Part shown: piece by piece, positions 1 through 8,651 of the stretch
Position numbering within the stretch: the first letter of the stretch is position 1
Layout: every line of letters begins with the position of its first letter
NCBI RefSeq assembly: GCF_000764225.1
Contig: NZ_JQED01000007.1
Span: 1-64,000 of the forward strand
Reading direction: 5' to 3'
Source: Colwellia psychrerythraea
GTDB taxonomy: Bacteria > Pseudomonadota > Gammaproteobacteria > Enterobacterales > Alteromonadaceae
DNA: 64,000 nt
Notes under the pieces: generated by a model
What the model was told of the DNA's origin: nothing
What the model saw: the letters and a program-made list of their open reading frames with translations, nothing else
Database searches by the model: none
Translations under genes and position numbers: made by a program

Positions 1-6
1 CTTTTT

Positions 7-122
7 GTTTAGCGACAATAGCGCTGTGGTCCCACCTGACTCCATTCCGAACTCAGAAGTGAAACGCAGTTGCGCCGATGGTAGTGTGGGAGTTCCCATG
101 TGAGAGTAGGACATTGCTAAAC
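7..122 (+). rRNA. rrf: 5S ribosomal RNA
   Basis: The sequence has the layout of a gammaproteobacterial 5S rRNA. The 5' end GTTTAGC (7-13) pairs with GCTAAAC (116-122) to close helix I. The conserved loop stretch with CCATTCCGAACTCAGAAG lies at 42-59, and the internal GCGCCGATGGTAGTGTGG motif follows it. Length is about 116 nt, as expected. It is the last gene of an rRNA operon whose 16S and 23S genes lie outside the window. Ends are set by helix I pairing and could be off by one or two bases. Confidence 0.95.
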
Positions 123-130
123 TTCTATTT

Positions 131-432
131 TAGTTTGGAAAATGAAACGCAATAGCGCCGATGGTAGTGTGACTTATGTCGCAGAAAAGCCCATGTGAGA
201 GCGTAGCGGGACATTGCTAAACTTCTAATTTTAGTTTGGAAAATGAAACGCAATAGCGCCGATGGTAGTGTGACTTATGTCGCAGAAAAGCCCATGTGAG
301 AGCGTAGCGGGACATTGCTAAACTTCTAATTTTAGTTTGGAAAATGAAATGCAATAGCGCCGATGGTAGTGTGACTTATGTCGCAGAAAAGCCCATGTGA
401 GAGCGTAGCGGGACATAGCTAAACTTCTATTT
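131..432 (+). repeat. Three 101-bp tandem repeats derived from 5S rRNA sequence
   Basis: Units are at about 131-231, 232-332 and 333-432. Each carries the 3' half of 5S (GCGCCGATGGTAGTGTG, then CCCATGTGAGAG, then ACATTGCTAAACTTC). An 18-nt segment starting ACTTATGTCGCAG replaces the normal short GGGAGTT segment, and CAATAGCGC replaces CAGTTGCGC. Units 1 and 2 are almost identical. Unit 3 has a few substitutions (GAAATGC, ACATAGCT). They lack the 5' half of 5S, so they are not full genes. They lie before the operon terminators and are probably transcribed with 5S. Confidence 0.85.
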
Positions 433-437
433 AAAGA

Positions 438-465
438 AGCCCGACTCATTTGAGTCGGGCTTTTT
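438..465 (+). terminator. rRNA operon terminator 1
   Basis: An 11-bp perfect stem, AGCCCGACTCA (438-448) with TGAGTCGGGCT (451-461), is followed by a run of T. This is a classical intrinsic terminator downstream of the 5S gene and its repeats. Confidence 0.9.
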
Positions 466-474
466 GCTATATAC

Positions 475-503
475 AAACCCGTAGTTCACGCTACGGGTTT
501 TTT
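475..503 (+). terminator. rRNA operon terminator 2
   Basis: A second perfect stem, AAACCCGTAG (475-484) with CTACGGGTTT (491-500), is followed by further T. Two terminators in series are usual at the end of rRNA operons. Confidence 0.85.
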
Positions 504-540
504 ATTTGTACTGGTTTATTTTCTGGAGTTATATTCTCAA

Positions 541-1728
541 ATGAGAAAGTTGTTATCTTCCCCTGTAAAAATGGCATTAAATGAAGCTGAAAGTGCTTCT
601 TATCAAAATGCCTTAAAGCATATTACTGAAATTACTTTGAACCTAATGGCGGTTAAAGTTGAAAATAGACCAGATGATTATTATGGTTGGTGTGTTGAGT
701 TAATTGATGTCTGTCGTAACCGCATCAATATGAACTTGTTAGAAGCTGAGCAGTTGCCTAGCTTAAAAAAATTAGAGCAAGTGCTAGTGCTTGGCGCGAG
801 TGTCAGCCAATTTAAAATGGCGCGTATTGCACCTTGGCCTATCTTTACCACTTTTATTGAGCAGCAAGCTAGTTTGCATGCATTAGATGAGCGACTTGCG
901 TTACTTGATTATATTCAGCTACTCAATGATAAAAGTCTTGCTGATATGACTGAGTTAGAAAGACTTGCCTACGCAGGTAAACATACTAATCAACATTGTC
1001 ATACCCAATATGACTTTGATGTAGAGTGGTTTTCTTCGACAAAAGGTGCAAAAGTTTTTCATACTTTATTAGCAGAGCAACCTGAGCGATTTGATATGGC
1101 GTTAAGCCATATCCCTGTATCAGGCGATGTTACACCAAAGCAGTATCATGAGTTTGTGCGTGTTTACAAACAAATATTTACTGATCACACCGTAGATAAA
1201 GATAAGGGTGAAAAGCCGCCACTGGCTCCTGCCACACGTTTATTGGCGATGAAACGACCTGATCAATTTATAGCCTTAACTAATTTAAAAATAGATACAC
1301 TATGTCAGGGCCTTTCTATCGCTAAGTTCAATGCTTTTGATTTTGAAAATTATTGGCAAGATATGATTGGAACCTTACGGACTTTTGCTTGGTGGCATCA
1401 GGCAGAGCCAGAAGATGAGAAAGAACTGCAGCTATGGAAAGCCCGGGCCATTCTTGTTGATTTATTTCTATTCGTTGATGAAGATTTTGCCTTTACCTCA
1501 AATTATTTAAGAATTCGTGATAAAAAATCAAACACCGCTGATAACAGTTACAAGCCAAACCGTCGTGGCCGTATTAAATTAACACCTGAAGAAATTGTAG
1601 ACCAAGCGTTAGCTGAAGAGGGATTACCTGAATATATTCAAAACAAAAGAGATACTATTCTTAAGCAAGTTAAAGAAGGGAAGAGCGTCGAACATGTCAT
1701 TGGTTTGATTAGAGCCATCTTTGGCTAG
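541..1728 (+). CDS. Conserved-type protein of unknown function
   Basis: A 395-aa soluble protein with no signal peptide or membrane segment. I do not recognise a named family. The part around residues 235-285 (LLAMKRPDQFIALTN, then LCQGLSI, then NYWQDMI) reminds me of a motif in some uncharacterised nuclease-linked proteins (RPD..., LC..FGI, YW..VI), but this is only a memory of a pattern. The C-terminus is basic and then helical (PNRRGRIKLTPEEI onward). The ATG at 541 is the first in frame and begins right after the rRNA terminators. A hairpin terminator follows at 1741. It appears monocistronic. Confidence 0.75.
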   Translation: MRKLLSSPVKMALNEAESASYQNALKHITEITLNLMAVKVENRPDDYYGWCVELIDVCRNRINMNLLEAEQLPSLKKLEQVLVLGASVSQFKMARIAPWPIFTTFIEQQASLHALDERLALLDYIQLLNDKSLADMTELERLAYAGKHTNQHCHTQYDFDVEWFSSTKGAKVFHTLLAEQPERFDMALSHIPVSGDVTPKQYHEFVRVYKQIFTDHTVDKDKGEKPPLAPATRLLAMKRPDQFIALTNLKIDTLCQGLSIAKFNAFDFENYWQDMIGTLRTFAWWHQAEPEDEKELQLWKARAILVDLFLFVDEDFAFTSNYLRIRDKKSNTADNSYKPNRRGRIKLTPEEIVDQALAEEGLPEYIQNKRDTILKQVKEGKSVEHVIGLIRAIFG

Positions 1729-1740
1729 TTTACTTCCGAG

Positions 1741-1778
1741 TAAGGGGTAAAGCATCTTTATCCCTTATTGCTTTATTC
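1741..1778 (+). terminator. Probable terminator after the 541-1728 gene
   Basis: An 11-bp stem with one G-U pair, TAAGGGGTAAA (1741-1751) against TTTATCCCTTA (1757-1767), is followed by a T-rich tail. It lies 13 bases after the stop codon. Confidence 0.6.
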
Positions 1779-2116
1779 TACCTACCACCACAACCTAGCA
1801 TAGTGGCCACAGTGTGTGAGAGACTGAGATGTTGTTGGATGCGGATTTCAAATTCCATTTTTACGATGAAAGCTTTCGTAATACTCGGAGGCGATGGAAT
1901 TACTAAAGTGGGCTGCCATCACAGTCCAACGTTAGATGATGTGCTCTATGAGGGAGCAGCACCACTAAACTACTTTGATTTTGTTCTGTAATCCAGATAA
2001 AAATTTGAGGACACAATGTAGTTAAAATCAGGTCACTCTCCTAATTATCTGATAACTGTCAGCTTACTTTACAGATTACCATGACAAATTTTGTGTACAT
2101 TTTAGTTACATGTGTA
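1779..2116. other. Gene-poor stretch before tetR
   Basis: No convincing gene was found. A GTG-started 62-codon frame (1803-1991) has no ribosome-binding site and no recognisable motif. The stretch may hold decayed sequence, but I could not match it to a known element. The tetR promoter and operators lie at its right end. Confidence 0.4.
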
Positions 2117-2142
2117 TTGACAATAGTTACATTTGTTATAAA
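2117..2142 (+). promoter_or_regulatory. Possible tetR promoter
   Basis: TTGACA (2117-2122) and TATAAA (2137-2142) look like -35 and -10 boxes. The spacing of 14 is shorter than the usual 17, so the assignment is tentative. The two operator palindromes lie immediately downstream, where a bound repressor would block transcription. Confidence 0.4.
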
Positions 2143-2143
2143 A

Positions 2144-2170
2144 TGACGAAACGTCAGTGACGATTCGTCA
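2144..2170. promoter_or_regulatory. Two adjacent TetR-type operators
   Basis: TGACGAAACGTCA (2144-2156) and TGACGATTCGTCA (2158-2170) are palindromes with identical TGACG/CGTCA arms and a 3-nt centre, with start points 14 nt apart. The second is repeated exactly at 3011-3023 before the permease gene. The position before tetR suggests autoregulation by the TetR protein encoded next to it. Confidence 0.75.
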
Positions 2171-2191
2171 CGTTTCATGCAAGTAGGTATT

Positions 2192-2959
2192 ATGACACCA
2201 CCTAAGTTACTCGATAAAGCTGCACTTAAAGAAAGAGAGTTATTGATAATCAATTCAGCAGTGCATCTTATCCAACAAAATGGTATTGAAAACCTCACCA
2301 TGGATAAAGTGGTTACCCAAGTGCCTTTTTCAAAAGGGACTGTCTATAAGCACTTTATAGGTAAAGAAGATTTATTACTGGCGATCAGTAATTATTCACT
2401 GGAGCTGTTAGGTAATTTATTTTATCGCGCTTATCAATTTAAGGGCTGTGCACGTTCACGCATGCTGTTGTTAAATTTTTCTTATCTTATTTATGCAATG
2501 TTATATCCAGCTCTCTTTCAAACTGTTTTATGTGCCAAGTCGCCAAATGTGGTTGGTAAATCGAGTGAAAGGCACATTAATGAAAATGAAAGATTAGAAA
2601 TTAAGTTAATGACGTCCATCCACGGCATTGTTGAGGATGGTTTAAACGATAATAATCTCTCGCTTCCTATGAATATGGACATTCAGCAATTATGCTTTAG
2701 TAATTGGTCTATGGCATATGGTGTTATCACACTTCTTTCTGGTGAAGTTGATCAGTGCAGTGGAAGAACCAGCTTAATTGTTGAGCGAGAACTTTTTAAT
2801 CTGAGCAATATGTTGTATGACGGAATGGGATGGAAACCTATGACTAAAGACAAAAGTCATTGTGCAGAACTAAAAATTGCCTTGGCTGAGTTATTTCCAG
2901 AAGAATTAGCGCTAATTAGTGCAAAAGGGCGTGAGCTGAACTTTAATAGTTTTAGCTAA
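2192..2959 (+). CDS. TetR/AcrR family transcriptional regulator
   Basis: A 255-aa DNA-binding repressor. The TetR helix-turn-helix is at about residues 15-60 (IINSAVHLIQQNGIENLTMDKV, with FSKGTVYKHFIGKEDLL as the recognition part). The rest is the variable ligand-binding region. I chose the ATG at 2192 over the one at 2177 because AAGTAGG lies just upstream of it and nothing suitable precedes 2177. It probably controls itself and the downstream export operon through the shared TGACG-N3-CGTCA palindromes. The ligand is unknown. A terminator-like hairpin separates it from the operon. Confidence 0.9.
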   Translation: MTPPKLLDKAALKERELLIINSAVHLIQQNGIENLTMDKVVTQVPFSKGTVYKHFIGKEDLLLAISNYSLELLGNLFYRAYQFKGCARSRMLLLNFSYLIYAMLYPALFQTVLCAKSPNVVGKSSERHINENERLEIKLMTSIHGIVEDGLNDNNLSLPMNMDIQQLCFSNWSMAYGVITLLSGEVDQCSGRTSLIVERELFNLSNMLYDGMGWKPMTKDKSHCAELKIALAELFPEELALISAKGRELNFNSFS

Positions 2960-2975
2960 ATAAACACCATAGATG

Positions 2976-2999
2976 TGCGGTTAGTAGCCGCATTTTTTT
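2976..2999 (+). terminator. Terminator after tetR
   Basis: TGCGG (2976-2980) pairs with CCGCA (2988-2992) and is followed by seven T. The stem is short but the U-tract is good. Confidence 0.55.
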
Positions 3000-3023
3000 G
3001 ACCTATAAGGTGACGATTCGTCA
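2998..3023 (+). promoter_or_regulatory. Promoter/operator of the RND export operon
   Basis: TTGACC (2998-3003) is a possible -35 box. The palindrome TGACGATTCGTCA (3011-3023), identical to the one before tetR, lies just downstream, in the expected spacer. A repressor bound here would cover the promoter. No clear -10 box is visible. Confidence 0.65.
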
Positions 3024-3066
3024 TCAATGAAACACTTCTTTAATGAAGATAAATAAGGACTTAACA

Positions 3067-5406
3067 ATGAGAGACAAACTCTACAATTTTGTCGGCAAAA
3101 ATCCATTCTGGGTAATACTTGTTTGTATTACGTTTATGGTGCTGGCTGGGATGGGGGCACAAAAGTTAGAATTTAAAAATGACTATCGTGTGTTCTTTAG
3201 CGAAGAAAACCCACAATTAACGGCTTTTGAGTCCATGCAAAAGGTCTACAACAAAAGTGATAACGTTTCTTTTGTTGTTGTGCCTAAAGATGGCAATGTT
3301 TTTACAGCTAAGCACTTAGCGGCGTTAAAAGTATTAACCAAAGAAAGTTGGCAAGTCCCATACTCAACCCGTGTTGATTCGGTGACTAACTTCCAATATA
3401 CCTTTGCTGAAGAAGATGACATGATCGTTGAAGATCTGGTGATGTCAACTAACAACTTAACCAGTGAAAAGCTCGAAAAAATTAAGCAAATTGCTATCAA
3501 TGAACCGCTATTGGTGAATAAAATCATCTCTCAATCAGGGCATGTTTCTATTGTTAATGTTACTGTGCAATTTCCAGGTATTAACCCTATGGCCGAAACT
3601 CCAGAAGTTGCTGCCAGTGTTCGCGCTATTAAAGCACAATTCCTAACGGATCACCCTGAACTTGATGTCTACCTTTCTGGCATGGCAATGATGAACACCT
3701 CATTTGGTGAATCTTCAATTAGTGATAGCTCTACTCTTATTCCGCTAATGTTCCTTGTTGTTATCGTGACTATCGGTTTATTGCTTAGAACCATAACGGG
3801 TACTATTTCTACAGTGCTTATTATTATTATGAGTATTGTAACTACCATGGGGCTTGCTGGTTGGCTGGGGTTTTACTTAACAGGTCCTTCTTCCTCTGCA
3901 CCTACCATGATTATGACACTAGCTGTGGCAGATTGTATTCACATTTTAACTTCTATGTTTTATGAGATGCGTCAAGGAGCTGATAAGCGCACGGCGATTG
4001 CACGCAGTATAAAAATAAACTTACAACCAATCTTCCTAACCAGTATTACTACGGCAATTGGTTTTTTAAGCATGAATTTTTCTGATTCACCACCGTTTAG
4101 AGACTTAGGTAACTTAGTTGCCATTGGTGTAATGTTAGCCTTTGTTTTTTCAATTACTATATTCCCTGCATTACTAACCGTATTACCGGTACGCGTTAAA
4201 GTGCAGCCAGAAAACAAAAAAGATACCATGGCTAAATTGGCTGACTTTGTGATTGCCAAGCGTAAAACTTTATTACCTTTAACCAGTGTATTTATCATTG
4301 CCTCTGTAATGTTTATTCCAAACAACCAACTCAATGATGATTTTGTAAAGTACTTTGATAAAACAGTACCGTACCGTGTGGCGACTGATTTTATGCAAGA
4401 AAACTTATCTGGCATGATGATGGTTGAGATTTCGGTGAAAACTGGCCAAGCAAGTGGAATCAATAATCCTGAATATTTGAACAGCGTGTCAGAATTTAGT
4501 GATTGGTTACGTGCACGCCCTGAAACTGATCATGTAAATACTATTACTGATACATTAAAGCGTTTGAATAAAAATATGCATGGTGATGACCCCAACTGGT
4601 ATAAGTTACCGGATAGTCAGGAAATGTCAGCTCAATATCTCTTATTGTATGAAATGTCTTTACCTTATGGCTTAGATCTGAACAACCAGTTAGATGTTGA
4701 TAAATCATCATCAAGAATTGTCGCTACCTTTAAGAATATGACCAGTAATGAGTTGATAAATGTTGAACAGGACATGATGCAGTGGTTCAGTGAGCATGCT
4801 CCGCAATATGAAGTTGATTTTGCTAGCCCTAGTTTAATGTTTGCTCATATTGGTCAACGCAATATTACCAGTATGTTAATTGGCACAACGTTGGCGTTAA
4901 TCCTTATTTCTATCTTATTAGGTGTGGCGTTAAAAAGCTGGCGCTTTGGTCTTATCAGTTTATTGCCAAACTTGGCACCAGCAGCTATTGGTTTTGGTAT
5001 TTGGGGATTATACAGTGGGCAAGTGGGGTTAGGTTTATCAGTTGTCATTGGCATGACGCTTGGGATTGTTGTTGATGATACCGTACACTTTTTAAGTAAG
5101 TACCTTCATGCAAGACGTGATAAAAATGCAAATACCAAAGAAGCGGTGCACTATGCTTTTGATAATGTAGGTAGAGCGCTTTGGGTAACTACTTTTGTAC
5201 TTGTTGCAGGTTTTACCGTACTTGCACAGTCGTCATTTAAAATGAATGCCGATATGGGCTTCTTAACTGCATTGACTATCTTTGTCGCGCTGTTGGTTGA
5301 CTTTTTATTCCTGCCACCACTATTAATGTTGATAGATAAGAATAAAAATAAAGCAACCGAGAGAGCAGCAGTTGCTGCTACTGAAAAAACAATAAAAGCG
5401 GTTTAA
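3067..5406 (+). CDS. RND/MMPL family transporter permease
   Basis: An inner-membrane permease of about 779 aa in the RND superfamily (MMPL or SSD-like branch). It has the duplicated plan: one N-terminal membrane helix, a periplasmic loop (about 35-220), a block of helices with LAVADCIHILTSMFYEMRQG, a second helix and loop, and a second block with GIVVDDTVHFLSKY. The conserved Asp residues in these motifs are those expected in proton-driven RND pumps. The ATG at 3067 is preferred over 3043 because TAAGGA lies 7 nt before it. It is the first gene of an operon with a LolA-like protein and an outer-membrane barrel. The substrate is probably a lipid or other hydrophobic molecule, which is inference from context. 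Confidence 0.92.
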   Translation: MRDKLYNFVGKNPFWVILVCITFMVLAGMGAQKLEFKNDYRVFFSEENPQLTAFESMQKVYNKSDNVSFVVVPKDGNVFTAKHLAALKVLTKESWQVPYSTRVDSVTNFQYTFAEEDDMIVEDLVMSTNNLTSEKLEKIKQIAINEPLLVNKIISQSGHVSIVNVTVQFPGINPMAETPEVAASVRAIKAQFLTDHPELDVYLSGMAMMNTSFGESSISDSSTLIPLMFLVVIVTIGLLLRTITGTISTVLIIIMSIVTTMGLAGWLGFYLTGPSSSAPTMIMTLAVADCIHILTSMFYEMRQGADKRTAIARSIKINLQPIFLTSITTAIGFLSMNFSDSPPFRDLGNLVAIGVMLAFVFSITIFPALLTVLPVRVKVQPENKKDTMAKLADFVIAKRKTLLPLTSVFIIASVMFIPNNQLNDDFVKYFDKTVPYRVATDFMQENLSGMMMVEISVKTGQASGINNPEYLNSVSEFSDWLRARPETDHVNTITDTLKRLNKNMHGDDPNWYKLPDSQEMSAQYLLLYEMSLPYGLDLNNQLDVDKSSSRIVATFKNMTSNELINVEQDMMQWFSEHAPQYEVDFASPSLMFAHIGQRNITSMLIGTTLALILISILLGVALKSWRFGLISLLPNLAPAAIGFGIWGLYSGQVGLGLSVVIGMTLGIVVDDTVHFLSKYLHARRDKNANTKEAVHYAFDNVGRALWVTTFVLVAGFTVLAQSSFKMNADMGFLTALTIFVALLVDFLFLPPLLMLIDKNKNKATERAAVAATEKTIKAV

Positions 5407-5455
5407 GTAAATCGCTATTTACCCAATATGATAATAAATTTTTAAGGATTCTTAC

Positions 5456-6256
5456 ATGTTAACTAAAAAAATACTGATCAGTGCCTTATCTGCACTCAGT
5501 TTACTGGTTGTTTCGAATGTTTCTTTTGCGTTGAGCGCAGAAGAGCAAAAAGGTTTAGATATTTCTTTAGAAGCTAAAAAGCGCGATTTAGGCTGGCAAG
5601 ACAGTACCGCAGATATGTTGATGTTATTGCGTAATAAGCAAGGACAAGAAAGCATACGTGAGATTAAGATGAAATCATTAGAAGTGAACAATGATGGTGA
5701 TAAAAGCTTAACAATATTTAATAAACCGCGTGATGTAAAAGGCACTGCTTTTTTAAGTTTTTCACACCCCGTTGAAGCCGATGAGCAGTGGTTGTTTTTA
5801 CCGGCTTTAAAGCGCGTTAAACGTATATCTTCACGAAATAAATCGGGACCTTTTATGGGCTCTGAGTTTGCTTTTGAAGACTTAAGTTCGTTTGAAGTTG
5901 AGAAATATACTTACAAATTTTTAGCTGAAGAAGAGTTGAATGGTTTAAAGACTTTTAAAGTTGAGCAATATCCAGCCGATGAAAATTCAGGTTATACCCG
6001 CCGTATTGTTTGGATAGATACCCAAGAATACCTTGTTCATAAAATTGACTTTTATGACCGTAAAGATTCATTACTAAAAACCTTATCCTTTAAAGGTTAT
6101 AAACAATATCTAGCTAAGCATTGGCGTGCTGATACCCAAGAAATGATTAATCACCAAAATGGTAAAAGTACAGAGCTTAAATGGTCTAATTATGCGTTTA
6201 AAACTGGTTTGTCTGATGGTGACTTTAATCGAAATTCATTAAAACGAGCGCGTTAA
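5456..6256 (+). CDS. Outer membrane lipoprotein-sorting (LolA-like) protein
   Basis: A 266-aa exported protein. The N-terminus is a signal peptide (MLTKKILISALSALSLLVVS, cleavage near ALS-AEE). The body contains RPRDVKGTAFLS-like and EQWLFLPALKRVKRISS segments characteristic of the LolA-like family often encoded beside RND/MMPL permeases. These proteins adopt a lipid-binding half-barrel fold and probably carry hydrophobic cargo across the periplasm. A good ribosome-binding site (TAAGGA) precedes the ATG. The gene begins 50 nt after the permease and ends 4 nt before the barrel gene. The exact cargo cannot be told. Confidence 0.85.
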   Translation: MLTKKILISALSALSLLVVSNVSFALSAEEQKGLDISLEAKKRDLGWQDSTADMLMLLRNKQGQESIREIKMKSLEVNNDGDKSLTIFNKPRDVKGTAFLSFSHPVEADEQWLFLPALKRVKRISSRNKSGPFMGSEFAFEDLSSFEVEKYTYKFLAEEELNGLKTFKVEQYPADENSGYTRRIVWIDTQEYLVHKIDFYDRKDSLLKTLSFKGYKQYLAKHWRADTQEMINHQNGKSTELKWSNYAFKTGLSDGDFNRNSLKRAR

Positions 6257-6260
6257 GCTG

Positions 6261-7565
6261 ATGCCCTTATCTTTAAGTAAACCTTTGAATAAATCGTTTG
6301 TTAAATTGTTGTCTAACAGCGTGAAATTGTCGGTAATAATTATTGCAGTGTGTGTAAGTTTAACGCTAAGTAAGCCAGTATTAGCCAATGAAACTGCAAG
6401 CGATATCGAGTTTGAGGTGTCAGGTAATGTCGCTATTGAGCAGCGTTATTTTTTTAAAGACGCACTTTACTCTGAGCAATTGAGCCACAGTCAAACTTCT
6501 TTCTCGGTAGAGCCTGAGTTTTATTGGCAATGGAATGATGGTAGTGACAGTATAATCTTTACGCCGTTTTATCGAGTTGATAGTCATGATGACCAGCGAA
6601 CTCATGGTGACATTCGTGAACTCGCTTACGTTCATGCTAGTGATGATTGGGAATTGCGGGTTGGTATTCGTAAAGAGTTTTGGGGCGTTACCGAATTTCA
6701 ACATTTGGTTGATGTAATTAACCAAACGGATGGCGTAGAAGATTTTGATGGCGAAGACAAACTCGGTCAGCAAATGATTAACTTATCTTTAGTGAATGAT
6801 TGGGGGATTGTTGATGTATTTTTACTGCCAGGTTTTCGAGAAAGAACCTATGCTGGCGAAGAAGGACGTTTACGTGGACCTCTAGTGGTTGATGAAAATA
6901 ATGTGAGTTATGAATCATCTGCGGGCCAACAACATTTGGATTTTGCGCTTCGTTGGGCGCATAGTGTTGGGGATTTTGATCTAGGTGCTTACTGGTTTCA
7001 TGGAACTAACAGAGAGGCCTACTTAAGCCCATCACCCCAAGAGCCACAGTCGAATATAGTGTCGTCTTCGCTGCAACAATACTACGCTCAAATGGATCAG
7101 TTAGGTGTTGATGTTCAAGCTACGCTAGGTGAGTGGTTATGGAAGTTCGAGAGTATTTATCGTAGCACTAGCCTCGAAGACTTTTGGGCTACACAAGGGG
7201 GATTTGAATACAGCTTTATTGGAGTGTTTGATTCGACTCTTGACTTAGGGTTGTTAATGGAACATAGCTGGGATTCTCGTGGTGAAGTTGCTCTAGGTGC
7301 TCAAGGCTCATTATTGCAAAATGATTTGTTCATAGGGGCAAGGTTAGCCTTTAACGACATGCAAAGTAGCGAGATTTTAATGGGGTTAGGCAGTGACTTG
7401 GATCACAATGCCTTTAGTTTCCTTATTGAAGCCAGCCGTCGCTTTGGTGATAATTTTATTGCGAGTTTTGATGTACGATTATTACAAAGTAATGAACCTA
7501 ATGATTTACTGTATACCTTAAGTAATGATGATCATGCGCAGTTATCCTTAGCTTGGTATTTTTAG
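6261..7565 (+). CDS. Outer-membrane beta-barrel protein of the export operon
   Basis: A 434-aa protein with a signal peptide in the first 42 residues (cleavage near VLA-NET). Alternating aromatic and polar residues typical of beta-strands run through the body, and it ends LSLAWYF, with a C-terminal aromatic residue as expected for BAM-assembled barrels. It resembles the DUF1302-like barrels that accompany RND/LolA-like pairs, but the family call is tentative. It starts 4 nt after the preceding stop, so translation is probably coupled. A terminator follows. Confidence 0.8.
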   Translation: MPLSLSKPLNKSFVKLLSNSVKLSVIIIAVCVSLTLSKPVLANETASDIEFEVSGNVAIEQRYFFKDALYSEQLSHSQTSFSVEPEFYWQWNDGSDSIIFTPFYRVDSHDDQRTHGDIRELAYVHASDDWELRVGIRKEFWGVTEFQHLVDVINQTDGVEDFDGEDKLGQQMINLSLVNDWGIVDVFLLPGFRERTYAGEEGRLRGPLVVDENNVSYESSAGQQHLDFALRWAHSVGDFDLGAYWFHGTNREAYLSPSPQEPQSNIVSSSLQQYYAQMDQLGVDVQATLGEWLWKFESIYRSTSLEDFWATQGGFEYSFIGVFDSTLDLGLLMEHSWDSRGEVALGAQGSLLQNDLFIGARLAFNDMQSSEILMGLGSDLDHNAFSFLIEASRRFGDNFIASFDVRLLQSNEPNDLLYTLSNDDHAQLSLAWYF

Positions 7566-7610
7566 TATTTACTTTAGTCAGTTTATTTTGTGATTTAACT
7601 TTATTAAAAA

Positions 7611-7641
7611 CCAATACGTTTTATCGCGTATTGGCTTTTTT
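7611..7641 (+). terminator. Terminator of the export operon
   Basis: CCAATACG (7611-7618) pairs perfectly with CGTATTGG (7627-7634), followed by a run of T. Confidence 0.85.
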
Positions 7642-7680
7642 TGGGTATCAAAACTAAGTATACAAATTAGGAAACGTTAA

Positions 7681-8634
<954 letters not shown>

Positions 8635-8651
8635 AATTATCCCTTATTATT

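Noticed and set aside
131..432. Tandem repeats considered as a CRISPR array or extra full 5S genes
   Set aside because: There is no alternation of short repeats with unique spacers, and the units lack the 5' half of 5S.
1803..1991. 62-codon frame starting at GTG
   Set aside because: No ribosome-binding site, no recognisable motif, and codon use unlike the neighbours.
3972..4463. 163-codon frame antisense to the RND permease gene
   Set aside because: It is a shadow of the permease gene and has no motif or ribosome-binding site of its own.
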